Numbered from the stretch's first letter, positions 1-9,746 are shown. The stretch is DNA of 48,468 nucleotides from Verrucomicrobiia bacterium (GCA_020849895.1 JADZFN010000022.1:1-48468); one strand, 5' to 3'. Numbers and translations: made by a program. Notes: generated by a model not told the origin, from the sequence alone.

Positions 1-35
1 AGCCTCGCGACGGCCTCGATCTCGCACGGTTTCTT

Positions 36-52
36 GAGGAGGGCGCCTCCTC
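36..52 (-). terminator. Hairpin just downstream of the 2-hydroxyacid dehydrogenase stop
   Basis: A perfect 7-bp inverted repeat (GAGGAGG / CCTCCTC, loop GCG) lies 3 bp beyond the stop codon of the minus-strand dehydrogenase gene. No U-run follows on the minus strand, so it is not a canonical intrinsic terminator. It may only protect the transcript end, or it may be chance in G+C-rich DNA. Confidence 0.2.
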
Positions 53-55
53 TTC

Positions 56-1120
56 TCACCCCATCTGCGCGAGCATTTCGAGCGTCACTTCGCCACGCAT
101 CGGACGGTTCGCGGCGAACTCGAAGACCTGATCCACCGCGCTGCGCCCCTGGCGGCGGCACCCGTTCGTCACGTGTCCTGCAAGGTGCGGCGTCAGGATC
201 ACATTCGGGAGCGTCCGCAGCGGGTTGTCTTTCGCCGGAGGCTCGGGGTCGGTCACGTCAATGAACGCGGTGATTCGGCCCCTCTTCAGCTCCTCGATCA
301 TCGCCGTTTCGTCCACGATCGCGCCGCGCGCGGTGTTGATGAAAATCGCGCCGTCCTGCATCGCGCGGAAATGCCCACCCTTGAGCAGGTGGCGCGTCGC
401 GGGGAGGCTGGGCGCATGGAGCGTCACCACCGTCGAACGCCGCACCAACTCGTCGAGCTCGACGAGCGTGGCACCCAATTCCTTCGCGCGCTCGGGCGTC
501 ACATAGGGATCGTAGAGCAGGACCTCGACCTCAAAGGCGCGCAACAGGCGGAGGAGATGCAACCCCACCTTGCTCGCCGAGATCACTCCGATCGTCACCT
601 GGTAAAGCTCACGAACCACGTCGCGCGGGGTCCCGAGCTTCGGATCGTGCCAGTGGCCCGCGCGGGACCACTCGCGCGCGGGGAAGATCCCTTTCAATCC
701 GCAGAGGATCATCCCGAGCGTGGTTTCCGCGACGCCGATGGCGAGTGCTTCGTTGCAGGTCGCCACGCGGATGCCGCGTTTCCACGCTTCTTCGGCGACG
801 AGCCTCTTCACGCTGCCAGCCGAATGCACGATCAGCCGAAGATTTTTTGCCGCCGCCACATCCTCCGCCGTGACCGGAATCATCTCCCAGCCGGTCACCA
901 TCGCTTCCGCCTCCGTCAGATGCTCCTGCACGAAGCGTTTCAGCGCCGCGCTTTCGGACGCCTGGTCCGACCGCTCTCCCTTGGCGGCAAATTCCGCAAA
1001 GGCGCCTCCCGCGGAGAAATCGGGGAGCCGCACCTCGTGCTCGGCGGCGAGCCGATCCAGATCCGATTTCCGGAAGCAGCGTTCGATTATCGAAGGAGGG
1101 AGGTTGAAAAGCACCTTCAT
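56..1120 (-). CDS. D-isomer-specific 2-hydroxyacid dehydrogenase family protein
   Basis: Predicted 354-residue NAD(P)-dependent oxidoreductase that interconverts a 2-hydroxyacid and a 2-oxoacid; the substrate cannot be read from sequence. The catalytic triad of the family is present: Arg265 in NTARGAIVD, Glu293 in DVTDPEPP and His312 in TPHLAGH. The Rossmann glycine-rich loop is unusual: around residues 178-186 it reads GVISASKVG, so the two middle glycines of GxGxxG are serines. An upstream in-frame ATG (1339) would add 73 Arg/Pro-rich residues with no family match. The ATG at 1120 gives the normal N-terminus (MKVLF...) and family length. It diverges from the PfkB kinase gene, with 217 bp between them. 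Sugar-acid or glycerate-type substrates are plausible given the sugar-related neighbours, but this is inference. Confidence 0.88.
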   Translation of the reverse strand: MKVLFNLPPSIIERCFRKSDLDRLAAEHEVRLPDFSAGGAFAEFAAKGERSDQASESAALKRFVQEHLTEAEAMVTGWEMIPVTAEDVAAAKNLRLIVHSAGSVKRLVAEEAWKRGIRVATCNEALAIGVAETTLGMILCGLKGIFPAREWSRAGHWHDPKLGTPRDVVRELYQVTIGVISASKVGLHLLRLLRAFEVEVLLYDPYVTPERAKELGATLVELDELVRRSTVVTLHAPSLPATRHLLKGGHFRAMQDGAIFINTARGAIVDETAMIEELKRGRITAFIDVTDPEPPAKDNPLRTLPNVILTPHLAGHVTNGCRRQGRSAVDQVFEFAANRPMRGEVTLEMLAQMG

Positions 1121-1337
1121 GGAACCCGGGAAAAGTCTGCCGACGAGACAGATCCGTTGCAAGCTGTTCGAGAAACCGCCGACGCCTGGGTGCGCGCCCG
1201 AGGCGCCGGCCGCCGCTCGAGAGCGGCGAAAGACATGCGGCCGGGTGGCTCGCGCGGGCGCGAATCTTCCACCGCTTTCCCTCTCGTTCTTCCCTTGAAA
1301 TCTCGAATGCGGACGGCCAGCATGGCGCGCCTTCTCC

Positions 1338-2483
1338 ATGCGCGCGCATGATCCTGTCGCCCTTGCCGCCCTCGCCCGCCTCGATCACGCGGAGACGCGG
1401 CTTGCCCGCCTGCGGGGCGTGATCGGCCTCGACGGTTTTGTGGACCAAATTCTTCGCGTGGTGGACCAGAGGTCTTCCGACGGCACGACCACCTTCATCC
1501 CCACAATCGCCGAATGGGGGAAACGGGTGCAGGCCGCCGGAGGCAAGAGCACTAAATTCGAGATGTCGGTCGTTCAGATGAAGCTCGGAGGGAACGGACC
1601 GATCATGGCCTCCGCCCTCGCCGCGTTCGGTCTGCCGCTCACCTGCGTCGGCAACCTCGGCTGGCCTCAGCCCCACGCCGTCTTTCAACCGATGGCCGGC
1701 GCCTGCCGGCTGGCGACCCTCGCCGAGGCGAGCTTCACGGACGCCGTCGAATTCGAGGACGGCAAGATCATGCTCTCGCGTCAGGAGGCTTCCGCGCGCG
1801 TCAATTGGGAAAGCCTTTGCGCCGCCTTCGGCGGCCTCGCCGGCGTGCAGCAACTTTTCGACGAGGCCACGTTCGTCGCGCTCAACAACTGGGCCGCGCT
1901 CCCCCACATGTCCGCCATCTGGGAACGGCTCCAAGCCGAAGTCTGTCCCCGCCTCGCGCCGTCCACCGAAGGTTCACGCCGCCTTTTCCTCGACCTTGCC
2001 GACCCGCAGTTCTGCACGGCGGCCGATCTCCGCCGCGCCCTCGAGATCGCCGGCGGCTTCACAAGATTCTATGACGTCACCCTCGGCCTCAACCAGAAGG
2101 AGGCTGCCGAGCTGCTTCACGCCTTCGGGTCGAAGTTGCCCGGCGACGATCACGCCTGGTGTCGCGACGCGGGGCGCGCCCTCCGCGAAAAGCTCGGTGT
2201 CGCGCGCGTGGTCGTTCACGCCGTCGCCTTCGCGACGGCCGCCACCGCCTCGGACACACCGGTCGTCGAAGGGCCTTTTGCGGCGCGCCCGAAGATTTCG
2301 ACCGGCGCCGGCGATCATTTCAACGCAGGATTCAGCCTCGCCCTGCTCCTCGGAGGAACCCTCGAGGAATGCCTCCAGTGCGGCGTGGCGACATCGGGCT
2401 TCTACGTCCGGACCGCGAAATCTCCGACGCTCGACGATCTGCGCGCCTTTCTCCGCCGCATCGCCGGCGGCCGGCCGGATTGA
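1338..2483 (+). CDS. PfkB/ribokinase-family carbohydrate kinase
   Basis: Predicted 381-residue cytosolic kinase of the PfkB family, which transfers the ATP gamma-phosphate to a sugar or nucleoside hydroxyl. The second PfkB signature is clear: STGAGDHFNAGF at residues 321-332, with Asp326 as the expected catalytic base in GAGD. The N-terminal substrate-side motif is recognisable in LGGNGPIMA (83-91). An N-terminal stretch of about 25 residues precedes the first strand (VIGLDGFVD). The protein is somewhat longer than ribokinase and the substrate is unknown. The next gene on the same strand, an SDR epimerase, starts 73 bp downstream, so the kinase may belong to the same nucleotide-sugar transcription unit. 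Confidence 0.85.
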   Translation: MRAHDPVALAALARLDHAETRLARLRGVIGLDGFVDQILRVVDQRSSDGTTTFIPTIAEWGKRVQAAGGKSTKFEMSVVQMKLGGNGPIMASALAAFGLPLTCVGNLGWPQPHAVFQPMAGACRLATLAEASFTDAVEFEDGKIMLSRQEASARVNWESLCAAFGGLAGVQQLFDEATFVALNNWAALPHMSAIWERLQAEVCPRLAPSTEGSRRLFLDLADPQFCTAADLRRALEIAGGFTRFYDVTLGLNQKEAAELLHAFGSKLPGDDHAWCRDAGRALREKLGVARVVVHAVAFATAATASDTPVVEGPFAARPKISTGAGDHFNAGFSLALLLGGTLEECLQCGVATSGFYVRTAKSPTLDDLRAFLRRIAGGRPD

Positions 2484-2556
2484 GGCGCGCGCCTACGGGA
2501 TTGCGACAGCGCCAGAGGACCGATAGTTTTCCAACGCCCTCTTAAATTCGCATCCC

Positions 2557-3618
2557 ATGAAACTGCTGATTCTCGGCGGCGCCGGATTCCTCGGCGCGAA
2601 CTGCGCGCGCTATTTCCGCAAGCGGGGCCACCGGGTGGACGTCGTGGACAACCTGGTCCGCCGCGGCGCCGAGCTGAACCTGCCCGAGTTCAAGCGTCTC
2701 GGGATCCGGTTCCATCACGGGGATGTCCGGAACCGGGAAGACTTCGTGCCGCTGCCGCGCGACGCCGAGTTCGTCCTCGATTGCTCGGCGCAGACTTCAG
2801 CGACCGACAGCTACGCGAACCCCACCTTCGATCTGACGAACAACACCGTGGGCCTGCTGAATGCGCTCGAGCACGCGCGGGGGATCGGCGCGGCATTCCT
2901 CTTCTGCAGCACGAACCGGGTCTACGGCGCCGACCGGGTGAACGCCTTCCCCGTGCGCGAGACCGCCACGCGCTGGGAGTGGGACGCGCGGCGCGCGCGT
3001 CCCTGCCGGGGTTTCGATCCACGCCACGGGTTCTCGCACGAGTTCGACGTGGACGGCCCCGCCCACAGCATCTACGGACTCTCCAAGATTTGCGCCGACC
3101 TCATCTGCCAGGAATGGGCGCGCGCCTTCGGCCTGCCGATCGTGGTGAACCGCTTCGGTTTGCTCAGCGGCCCCGGCCAATTCGGCAAGTGCTCGCAGGG
3201 CTGGGTGGCCTGGTGGGCCATCGCCGCGCACTTCGGCCTGCCCCTCACCTACATCGGCTGGAAGGGCAAGCAGGTGCGCGACGTCCTCTTCGCCGAAGAC
3301 GCCTGCCGCCTCTTCGAGCTGGAAATGCGCCACATCGGGCGCGTCGCCGGACGGGTCTTCAACGCCGGCGGAGGACGCACGAACAGCCTCTCCCTCCGCG
3401 AAGCCACCGGAATCGTGTCGGAAATTTTCAGGCGAAAAGTCCGCCCATCGCTCCAGCCCCAGCCGCGCACCGCCGACTTCGTCGTTTACTACACCGACAA
3501 TCGCCCCGTCACAAAAGCCCTTGGTTGGGTGCCGCGGATCGGTCTCGAGGAAGGTTTTCGTCTCATCGCCGATTGGGTCCGCCGCGAGGAAACGCGGCTC
3601 CGGAACCTCTACCTTTGA
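2557..3618 (+). CDS. NAD-dependent epimerase/dehydratase (CDP-paratose 2-epimerase-like SDR)
   Basis: Predicted 353-residue extended SDR acting on a nucleotide sugar. The Rossmann motif GGAGFLG is at residues 7-13, the catalytic Ser/Thr lies in CSTNRVYG (117-124), and the YxxxK pair is Tyr173/Lys177 in IYGLSK. The block [14 protein letters not shown] (237-250) is typical of the CDP-paratose 2-epimerase (tyvelose epimerase) branch, so 2-epimerisation of a CDP- or UDP-sugar is a reasonable guess; the true substrate is unknown. The next gene, another SDR of the same branch, starts 10 bp after this stop, so the two are almost certainly co-transcribed. They probably supply a surface polysaccharide sugar. 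Confidence 0.88.
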   Translation: MKLLILGGAGFLGANCARYFRKRGHRVDVVDNLVRRGAELNLPEFKRLGIRFHHGDVRNREDFVPLPRDAEFVLDCSAQTSATDSYANPTFDLTNNTVGLLNALEHARGIGAAFLFCSTNRVYGADRVNAFPVRETATRWEWDARRARPCRGFDPRHGFSHEFDVDGPAHSIYGLSKICADLICQEWARAFGLPIVVNRFGLLSGPGQFGKCSQGWVAWWAIAAHFGLPLTYIGWKGKQVRDVLFAEDACRLFELEMRHIGRVAGRVFNAGGGRTNSLSLREATGIVSEIFRRKVRPSLQPQPRTADFVVYYTDNRPVTKALGWVPRIGLEEGFRLIADWVRREETRLRNLYL

Positions 3619-3628
3619 GCGGCATCCC

Positions 3629-4681
3629 ATGAAAACCGTCCTCGTCACCGGAAGCAGCGGTCTCATCGGTTCGGAAACCGCGCGCCATTTCCACGCCCTC
3701 GGCTGGAAATGCGTCGGTATGGACAACAACATGCGCGCCCGGTTCTTCGGACCCGACGGCGACACCGAATGGAACCGCCGCCGCCTCGTCGCCGAATGCC
3801 CCCGCTTCCAGCATGTGGAAGCGGATATCCGCGACCGCGACCGCGTGCTCCGGACGATCGCGGAATTGAAGCCCGATCTCATCGTCCACTGCGCCGCGCA
3901 GCCTTCCCACGATCTCGCCGCGAAAATCCCTTTCGAAGACTTCGACGTGAACGCTGTCGGAACACACAACCTCCTCGAGGCGACCCGCCGCGGCGCGCCC
4001 GAGGCGGTCTTTGTGTTCATGAGCACGAACAAGGTATACGGCGACCGCCCCAACCTCATCCCGCTCCGCGAGCTGCCCACGCGCTGGGATTACGCGGACC
4101 CGAAGTTCGCCGGCGGCATTCCCGAGGATTTCCCGATCGACCAGAGCACGCACAGCATCTTCGGCGCAAGCAAAGTCGCGGCGGACGTGATGGCCCAGGA
4201 ATACGGGCGCTATTTCGGGATGAAGGTGGGCGTCTTTCGGGGAGGCTGCCTCACCGGCGCCGCGCACTCGGGCGCTAAGCTCCACGGTTTCCTCGCCTGG
4301 CTCTTCAAGACCGCGCTCTCGGGCGGGCGCTACCAGATCCTCGGCTACAAGGGCAAACAGGTGCGCGATCAGATCCACAGCCACGACGTGGCCGCCGCGT
4401 TTCACGCCTTTTACGAAAACCCGCGCGCCGGCGAGGTGTATAACCTCGGCGGCGGCAAGGAAAACAGCGCCTCCATCCTCGAATGCCTCGCGCGCATCGA
4501 GACCATGACCGGCCGCAGGATCGAAACAGAATACACCGACACGAATCGCGTCGGCGACCACATCTGCTATTACTCCGACCTGACGAAAATGCGACGCCAC
4601 TTCCCCGGATGGCGCATCACCCGCGATCTCGACGCCATTTTCGAGGACTTCCACCGGGCCGCGCTCGCGGAGCGCGCGTAG
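3629..4681 (+). CDS. NAD-dependent epimerase/dehydratase with FxxxK in place of YxxxK
   Basis: Predicted 350-residue extended SDR, paralogous in style to the preceding gene. The dinucleotide motif GSSGLIG is at residues 8-14 and the Ser/Thr motif is in MSTNKVYG (131-138). Where the catalytic YxxxK is expected the sequence reads IFGASK, so Phe178 replaces the tyrosine while Lys182 is kept. [15 protein letters not shown] (239-253) resembles the CDP-paratose 2-epimerase branch. I recall related SDRs with HS(L/I)FGASK, so this may be a subfamily trait rather than inactivation. The ATG chosen matches the Rossmann N-terminus; an upstream in-frame start would overlap the previous gene by 98 bp. Its 3' end overlaps the convergent FGGY kinase gene by 65 bp. 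Confidence 0.87.
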   Translation: MKTVLVTGSSGLIGSETARHFHALGWKCVGMDNNMRARFFGPDGDTEWNRRRLVAECPRFQHVEADIRDRDRVLRTIAELKPDLIVHCAAQPSHDLAAKIPFEDFDVNAVGTHNLLEATRRGAPEAVFVFMSTNKVYGDRPNLIPLRELPTRWDYADPKFAGGIPEDFPIDQSTHSIFGASKVAADVMAQEYGRYFGMKVGVFRGGCLTGAAHSGAKLHGFLAWLFKTALSGGRYQILGYKGKQVRDQIHSHDVAAAFHAFYENPRAGEVYNLGGGKENSASILECLARIETMTGRRIETEYTDTNRVGDHICYYSDLTKMRRHFPGWRITRDLDAIFEDFHRAALAERA

Positions 4682-6194
4682 TCGTCCGCAAGCGGCGGGC
4701 CGCGATTTGCGGGAGGTCGGAACCGGCGGCGACAGCGGATCCTCCGCGGCCCGTTTCCATCGCGTGAACGCCGCGGCGCAGTTCGAGGAATCGCGCGAAG
4801 AGCGGCGCGTAGGCCGCCACGGCTTCGGGTCGCGGCGCGACCGTTTTCCCCGTGCGGGAGAGCTCCTTCGCCGCGTCCGCCATCGAGCCGAAGAAGCGGC
4901 AACCGGTCGCGGCGAGCATCGCCGCGCCAAGGGTCGCCGCCTCGGTCACGACGGGCACCTCGATCGGCCGTCCGGCGACGTCCGCCATCAGTTGGAGCAT
5001 CAGGAGGCTTCTCGCGCCGCCGCCGACCACGCGGATCACCGGCGGGCGCAGGCCGAGGCGTTCCAGAAACTCCACGTTCTCGCGAAACGCGAAAACGACC
5101 GATTCCCGCAGCGCGCGGAACATTTCCGCCGCGCCATGCGGAAGGCCGAGGTTGAGAAACGCCCCGCGCGCCCACGGGTTCGGCTCGGGCGACACGACGC
5201 CCTCGAAGTCGGGCAGCGCCACCGGGCCGAAAGAGGAGGGCGTCACGCGCGCGGCGAGGCGGTCGAGTTCCTCCAGGCCTTTCCCCGGGCAGAAGACCCG
5301 CTGGAACCAATCGAACAGCACCCCGGCCGTGCGCGCATACGGGAGCGCGAACCGATACGGCCTCACCGGAAAAGGCCCGGACAACAGCCCCGGCGGAGGC
5401 GGATCGGGCAGGCGCTCGGCCAGGGTCACGAGCGCGAGGCAGGTGCCGATCGTCACGGAGAGAACGCCCGGCGCGACGTTCCCCGCGCCGAGGGCGCCGG
5501 CGAGCTGGTCGTTCGTCCCCGTGACGAGCGTCACGCCGGACGGCAGCCCCCAGGCGCGCGCCAGCTCGGGGAGGACGGCGCCGATCGCGAGGCCCGGCCA
5601 TTGGATTTCGGCGAATTGGTTGTCGCGCAGGCCGGCGGCCTCCAGCTTCTCCGGGAGATAGGCGGCGCCGTCCGGTCGAGCGAGGCCGCTCGTGCCGGCC
5701 GTCATCGGATCCGTAACGGCGCGACCGGTCAGACGAAAGGCGAGGTAGTCGGGCAGGAGTAGGTGTCGGCGCGCCTTCTTCATCCGCTCGGGATGACGCT
5801 CCCGGAGCCAGAGGATCTTCGCCGCCGAAGCGATGGAGTCCATCGGCGCGCCCCGCTCCGTCAGACGCCGCGCCTGCTCCTTCGCGCGGCCGTCGTACCA
5901 GAGGATCGCCGGATGAAGCGGCCGGCCTCGTTCATCGAGCGAAACAAACGTCTGCCCCTGCGAGGAAACGCTCATCCCGAGGACGCGCGCGCGCGCCTGG
6001 CGAACTGCGCGCCGGACCGCCCCGCGCGCGGCGTCCTCGATTTTCCCGATGGGGATCTCCGCCCGCCCGTCAATCCAGGATTGCGGGACGTAACCCGCCC
6101 GCGCGAACCCCAGGAGGCGCCCCCGGAGATCGTACACGCCCGCTTTGGCGCCTGTGCCTCCGACATCCAAACCGAGGAAGGCTTCGCGTTTCAT
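4617..6194 (-). CDS. FGGY-family carbohydrate kinase (xylulokinase-like)
   Basis: Predicted 525-residue ATP-dependent sugar kinase. The N-terminal ATPase-fold strand motif [16 protein letters not shown] (7-22) opens the FGGY_N domain. Asp229 in [13 protein letters not shown] is the expected catalytic base. The C-terminal domain has the adenosine-side motif VVGGGAR. Overall pattern and length are closest to xylulokinases, but related pentulose, hexulose and erythritol kinases cannot be excluded. The ATG at 6194 starts exactly at the ATPase fold; an upstream in-frame start would run into the neighbouring amidohydrolase gene. The last 40 or so residues are low-complexity and Arg-rich, and the 3' end overlaps the convergent epimerase gene by 65 bp. 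It follows the amidohydrolase by 38 bp, suggesting one operon. Confidence 0.85.
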   Translation of the reverse strand: MKREAFLGLDVGGTGAKAGVYDLRGRLLGFARAGYVPQSWIDGRAEIPIGKIEDAARGAVRRAVRQARARVLGMSVSSQGQTFVSLDERGRPLHPAILWYDGRAKEQARRLTERGAPMDSIASAAKILWLRERHPERMKKARRHLLLPDYLAFRLTGRAVTDPMTAGTSGLARPDGAAYLPEKLEAAGLRDNQFAEIQWPGLAIGAVLPELARAWGLPSGVTLVTGTNDQLAGALGAGNVAPGVLSVTIGTCLALVTLAERLPDPPPPGLLSGPFPVRPYRFALPYARTAGVLFDWFQRVFCPGKGLEELDRLAARVTPSSFGPVALPDFEGVVSPEPNPWARGAFLNLGLPHGAAEMFRALRESVVFAFRENVEFLERLGLRPPVIRVVGGGARSLLMLQLMADVAGRPIEVPVVTEAATLGAAMLAATGCRFFGSMADAAKELSRTGKTVAPRPEAVAAYAPLFARFLELRRGVHAMETGRGGSAVAAGSDLPQIAARRLRTTTRAPRARPGGSPRKWRRDRG

Positions 6195-6232
6195 GTATGC
6201 GTTCCGGCGGTTCGCGCGTTCGACGATGAGTC

Positions 6233-7294
6233 CTAAAGGTCCAGGCCGCGTCCGCCCGCTTCGCGGATCAGGCGAACGGCGTTGGCATAAAACACCGGTG
6301 CGATCTGTCCCTTCGAAAGTCCGACCTCCCGCGCCGCAGCGAGGAATTGGCACAGCTCTTCGTAGAGAAAAAACGTGAGCCGCTCCGCTTCCGGCCCCTC
6401 GATCTCTCGCATGTTCGGATCGCCGGAGACGTCGCCGTAGGCGCCCTTTTTCACGAGATTGACGTAGCGCCCGTTCTCCGCAAGGCGCCGCATCCGCATC
6501 CGCGTGATGGGCAGATCGCTCGCGAAAAGGACGCGCTCCGGACCGACGGCCCGCAACAGGGCGACGAACACCTCGCGGCATGTGTTCGCGCTGAGGTCGA
6601 AGACCATCTTCTTCGTCGTCGAAAGTTTCTCGAAGGCGTCGCCGACGTCTTCAGGCACATACGCGCGCCCGACGTGCGCGATGATCAGCTTCACGTTCGG
6701 CCAGCGTTCCTCGATCTCGATCATCTGGGCAAGGTTGAGCGGATCGCGGAGCCGTCCGTCGCGCGGGATGTGGAGCATCACGATCCCACCGAGGCGGTCC
6801 ATGACGTCGAGCTGGTGCGGCGGAAGGAAATCATGGATGCGCACCTCCCGCTGGGGGATGGCGGGATGCGAAAGCGAAAGATACACCTTCAGACCAAGGA
6901 ATCCGCCCTCCCGGATCCGCCGCTCGAGCTCCGCTCCGCCCCAGCAAGGAAGGGCGAACAGCAGCGCGGGCCAGCGGCGTTTGCGCGCCTCCGCGCTCAC
7001 GTAGGCGTTGCCCGCCTCGTGGTCGTCCGAGGGCTGGACCACCATGCTGAAAACCAAGGGCACAACCTTTTTCCCAGGAAAAAACAGGCGGTAGCTTTCC
7101 TCGAGGTCCTCGAACGGATTCTCAGCGGCGACGCGCGCCGGCCAGGTCACCAGGCGCGCAGCGTGCCCGAAGCTGGGGCAGTGCGCCCGCTGCCACGCGT
7201 GGACGTGAGCGTCGAGCAGCCGGTCGGGAAGCCACGGCGCGATTTCCTCGCGGTAGATTTCGCGATCGTGATCGCGGACTTCAAAGAGGGACAT
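6233..7294 (-). CDS. Amidohydrolase-superfamily (amidohydrolase 2) metal-dependent TIM-barrel hydrolase
   Basis: Predicted 353-residue hydrolase or decarboxylase-like enzyme. The strand-1 metal motif is DAHVH (residues 29-33, His30 and His32). Later strands carry LIIAHVGRAYVPED (histidine ligand region) and LFASDLPI (strand-8 aspartate), as expected for the amidohydrolase-2 group that includes dicarboxylate lactonases and aromatic acid decarboxylases. The substrate is not evident. It lies between lpxB (18 bp upstream) and the FGGY kinase (38 bp downstream) on the same strand. Pairing with a sugar kinase hints at a sugar-lactone or sugar-acid hydrolase, but that is inference. Confidence 0.82.
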   Translation of the reverse strand: MSLFEVRDHDREIYREEIAPWLPDRLLDAHVHAWQRAHCPSFGHAARLVTWPARVAAENPFEDLEESYRLFFPGKKVVPLVFSMVVQPSDDHEAGNAYVSAEARKRRWPALLFALPCWGGAELERRIREGGFLGLKVYLSLSHPAIPQREVRIHDFLPPHQLDVMDRLGGIVMLHIPRDGRLRDPLNLAQMIEIEERWPNVKLIIAHVGRAYVPEDVGDAFEKLSTTKKMVFDLSANTCREVFVALLRAVGPERVLFASDLPITRMRMRRLAENGRYVNLVKKGAYGDVSGDPNMREIEGPEAERLTFFLYEELCQFLAAAREVGLSKGQIAPVFYANAVRLIREAGGRGLDL

Positions 7295-7312
7295 GGCGAA
7301 AAGGGAACAGGC

Positions 7313-8437
7313 TCAATCGCCGGGGGTCAACTTGGATCCTTGCGCGTCGTCGGCGTTCAGGATTTCCTCCGCCGCGCGCGCGGCGGCGCGCCCGTCTCCG
7401 AGCGCCGCGCGCACCCGCGCATAGCCCCCCGCCACCGCCGCGCGCGCGGCGGGGTCCTTCGCGAGGCGGAGCATTTCTCCGGCGACGTTCGCCGCGGTGA
7501 GGTCCGATTGGAGAAACTCCCTTACGACCTCACCATCCGCGAGCAGGTTCGGCATCGCCAGGTACGGCACCCGCACGAGGCATCGCCCCATCCACCACGT
7601 CGGCCACGCGACGCGATAGACCACGCCGCACGGCAGCCCGTGGGCGGCGGCTTCGAGGGTTGCCGTTCCGCTGCACACCGCCCCCGCCCACGCGCGCCGC
7701 AGAAGCTCTTCGGCGGGAAGAAATCGCGCGCCGGGCGCTCCCCTCCGGATCGCCGTCTCTGCCGCAGGCGAGGCGGCCGCCCAGGCGACGCGCGCGCCAG
7801 GCCGCCGCCGGACGATCTCGGCCGCCGCGCCGGTGAGCGCGGGGAGATGCGCGCGCACTTCCCGTTCCCGGCTCCCCGGGAAAAACGCGAAGAGGTCGCG
7901 CTCCCGCTCCGCGTCGGCGGCGGGACGCGTTCCGCCCAGGGGATGCCCCACGAAGACGGCTCGCAGGCCGGTCTCCTCATAGATCGCCGGCTCGAAAGGG
8001 AAGAGGCAGAGCACGGCGTCGAGAAAACGCGCCATACCCCACTTGCGCCGCGCGTTCCATGCCCAGAGTTGCGGCGAGACATACTGGACGAGCCGCACCT
8101 CCCGTCCTTGGCGCGCGCGCGCCGTGCGGAGAAAGCGGAGGTTGAAGCCGGGGTAGTCCACGCCCACCACGACAGACGGCCGCGCCGCCGCCATGGCGTC
8201 GAGGACCTCCCGCATCAGGCGGCGGAAGTAACCGTAATTACGAAGCGCCTCGACGATTCCCACCACGGCACGCCCCGTGGGATCGGCGACGATTCGCACG
8301 CCGGCGGCGCGCAGGAGCGGGCCGCCCATCCCCGCGAAATCGAGTGAGGGATCGCGCGCCCGCAGGGCTGCGACAAGCTCGGCCCCGCGGCGGTCGCCGC
8401 TCGCCTCTCCCGCCAGAATGAAAATCGTCCGGCTCAT
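7313..8437 (-). CDS. lpxB: Lipid-A-disaccharide synthase
   Basis: Predicted 374-residue GT-B, GT19-family glycosyltransferase. It joins UDP-2,3-diacylglucosamine and 2,3-diacylglucosamine-1-phosphate to make the lipid A disaccharide at the cytoplasmic face of the inner membrane. The family start FILAGEASGD (6-15) is present, followed by GVDYPGFNLR and the hallmark QYVSPQLWAWNARR. In the C-terminal half FPGSRERE and SGTATLEAA match the nucleotide-sugar-binding domain. Length is close to the usual 380 residues. Its presence shows the host makes lipopolysaccharide. No other lpx gene is in the window; the immediate downstream neighbours are an amidohydrolase and a sugar kinase. Confidence 0.96.
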   Translation of the reverse strand: MSRTIFILAGEASGDRRGAELVAALRARDPSLDFAGMGGPLLRAAGVRIVADPTGRAVVGIVEALRNYGYFRRLMREVLDAMAAARPSVVVGVDYPGFNLRFLRTARARQGREVRLVQYVSPQLWAWNARRKWGMARFLDAVLCLFPFEPAIYEETGLRAVFVGHPLGGTRPAADAERERDLFAFFPGSREREVRAHLPALTGAAAEIVRRRPGARVAWAAASPAAETAIRRGAPGARFLPAEELLRRAWAGAVCSGTATLEAAAHGLPCGVVYRVAWPTWWMGRCLVRVPYLAMPNLLADGEVVREFLQSDLTAANVAGEMLRLAKDPAARAAVAGGYARVRAALGDGRAAARAAEEILNADDAQGSKLTPGD

Positions 8438-8621
8438 CAGGAGAGAAACGGAAGGGATGCCCTGGATTCAGGATGCGCCGATTCCGCTCCGCAGGACCGG
8501 CATGGCTCCGCAGGAAGAACCGGCAGGATGCCGCGGCCCGGATGCGGCGCGCCCGCGCCTGGGGGTTCGTCGCGCATGCTCTGCCGTCCGTGTTTCATCC
8601 GTGGCTTTGGCCGGTCAGAAC

Positions 8622-9746
8622 TTAGGCGAGGTCGGCGAGGCGGACGTAGAGCTTGCCCGGAAGCTGGCGCACGAGCCGCTTCATCTCGAGCACCATCAGC
8701 GTGGCGGAAATCACCGAGGGCGGAAGCGCTCCGCCGCTCAGGATCGCGTCCATCGGCGTCTCTTCGCGCCCGACCGCCTCGAACACGAGCCGTTCCGTCT
8801 CGGTGAGCTTCACGGCGGCCCTCGGCGCCGCCGCATCCGCCTCCCCCTTCGCACGGTCGAGGCCGCGCGGGAGAAGCATCTCGAACTCTTCGAGCACGTC
8901 CTCGACACACTGAACGAGTTTCGCACCGGTCTGGATGAGCTTGTGGCTGCCGATCGCGTTCGGCTGGTCAATGCGCCCCGGCACGGCGAAGACCTGCCGC
9001 CCCTGTTCGGAAGCGAAGTTGGCCGTGATCAACGCCCCGCTCGTCGCGCCCGCCTCGACGACGAGCGTGCCGAGCGACATCCCGCTCGCGATGCGATTGC
9101 GCATCGGGAAGGTCTGGCGGTCGGGCTTCTTCCCCATCGGGAACTCGGAGACGAGCGCCCCGCCTCCTGCGACGATCTCCTCGCCGAGCTTCGCGTGATC
9201 CGCCTTCGGCAGGTAATCGAAGCCGAAACCGAGCACGGCGACGGTGCGCCCTTTCGCCTGGAGACAGCCGCGGTGAGCGGCCGAATCGATCCCCACCGCG
9301 AGGCCGCTCACGACGGTCATCCCGATGTTCGCGAACTGAAAGCCAAAGCGCCGCGCCGTTTCCTGTCCGTAGTGGCTCGGATGGCGCGCGCCGACGATCG
9401 CGAGGGAGTTTTTCTCGCCGTCCTCGAGACGCCCCCGGACGTAGAGCACGAGAGGCGGATCGTGGATCTGGCGCAGGAGCGCGGGATACTCCTCGTCCTC
9501 GGCGCAAATGAGGCGCAGCCCTTGGGCGCGCGCGTGTTCGAGCTCCTTCTCCCAGGGGATCTCTTCGCGCCAACGCGAAATCGCCCGCGCCATCTCGCGG
9601 CCGACGCCGTTGACCGTCCGCAGCTCCCGCTCGGGCGTCTCGAGGATCGCTTCGGGATTCCCGAAGCGATCCGAAAGCCGGCGCACCGTGATCGGGCCGA
9701 TGTGGTCCACCATGTTGAGGACCAGGCATGCCTCTGCGCGCGTCAT
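8622..9746 (-). CDS. dprA: DNA-processing protein DprA (Smf)
   Basis: Predicted 374-residue cytosolic protein that binds incoming single-stranded DNA and loads RecA during natural transformation. It has an N-terminal helix-hairpin-helix/SAM-like region (about 1-70) and the Rossmann-like domain with GARHPSHYG, SGLAVGIDSAAH, SEFPMG, FPMRNRIASG and VEAGATSGALITA, all diagnostic. It ends in a C-terminal winged-helix (DML1-like) domain from about residue 305. It is divergent from pilT, which encodes the pilus-retraction ATPase also needed for DNA uptake in many bacteria. A 184-bp gap separates it from lpxB downstream, so co-transcription with lpxB is uncertain. Confidence 0.95.
   Translation of the reverse strand: MTRAEACLVLNMVDHIGPITVRRLSDRFGNPEAILETPERELRTVNGVGREMARAISRWREEIPWEKELEHARAQGLRLICAEDEEYPALLRQIHDPPLVLYVRGRLEDGEKNSLAIVGARHPSHYGQETARRFGFQFANIGMTVVSGLAVGIDSAAHRGCLQAKGRTVAVLGFGFDYLPKADHAKLGEEIVAGGGALVSEFPMGKKPDRQTFPMRNRIASGMSLGTLVVEAGATSGALITANFASEQGRQVFAVPGRIDQPNAIGSHKLIQTGAKLVQCVEDVLEEFEMLLPRGLDRAKGEADAAAPRAAVKLTETERLVFEAVGREETPMDAILSGGALPPSVISATLMVLEMKRLVRQLPGKLYVRLADLA

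Noticed and set aside
3-131. Possible 3' end of a plus-strand gene entering from the left edge
   Set aside because: The frame is open with acceptable codons for the first 60 bases, but it would overlap the dehydrogenase gene by 76 bp and is too short to judge.
6347-8347. Long open frame (666 codons) on the plus strand
   Set aside because: It is antisense to the amidohydrolase and lpxB genes, whose motifs are unambiguous. The translation is Arg/His/Pro-rich without any domain.
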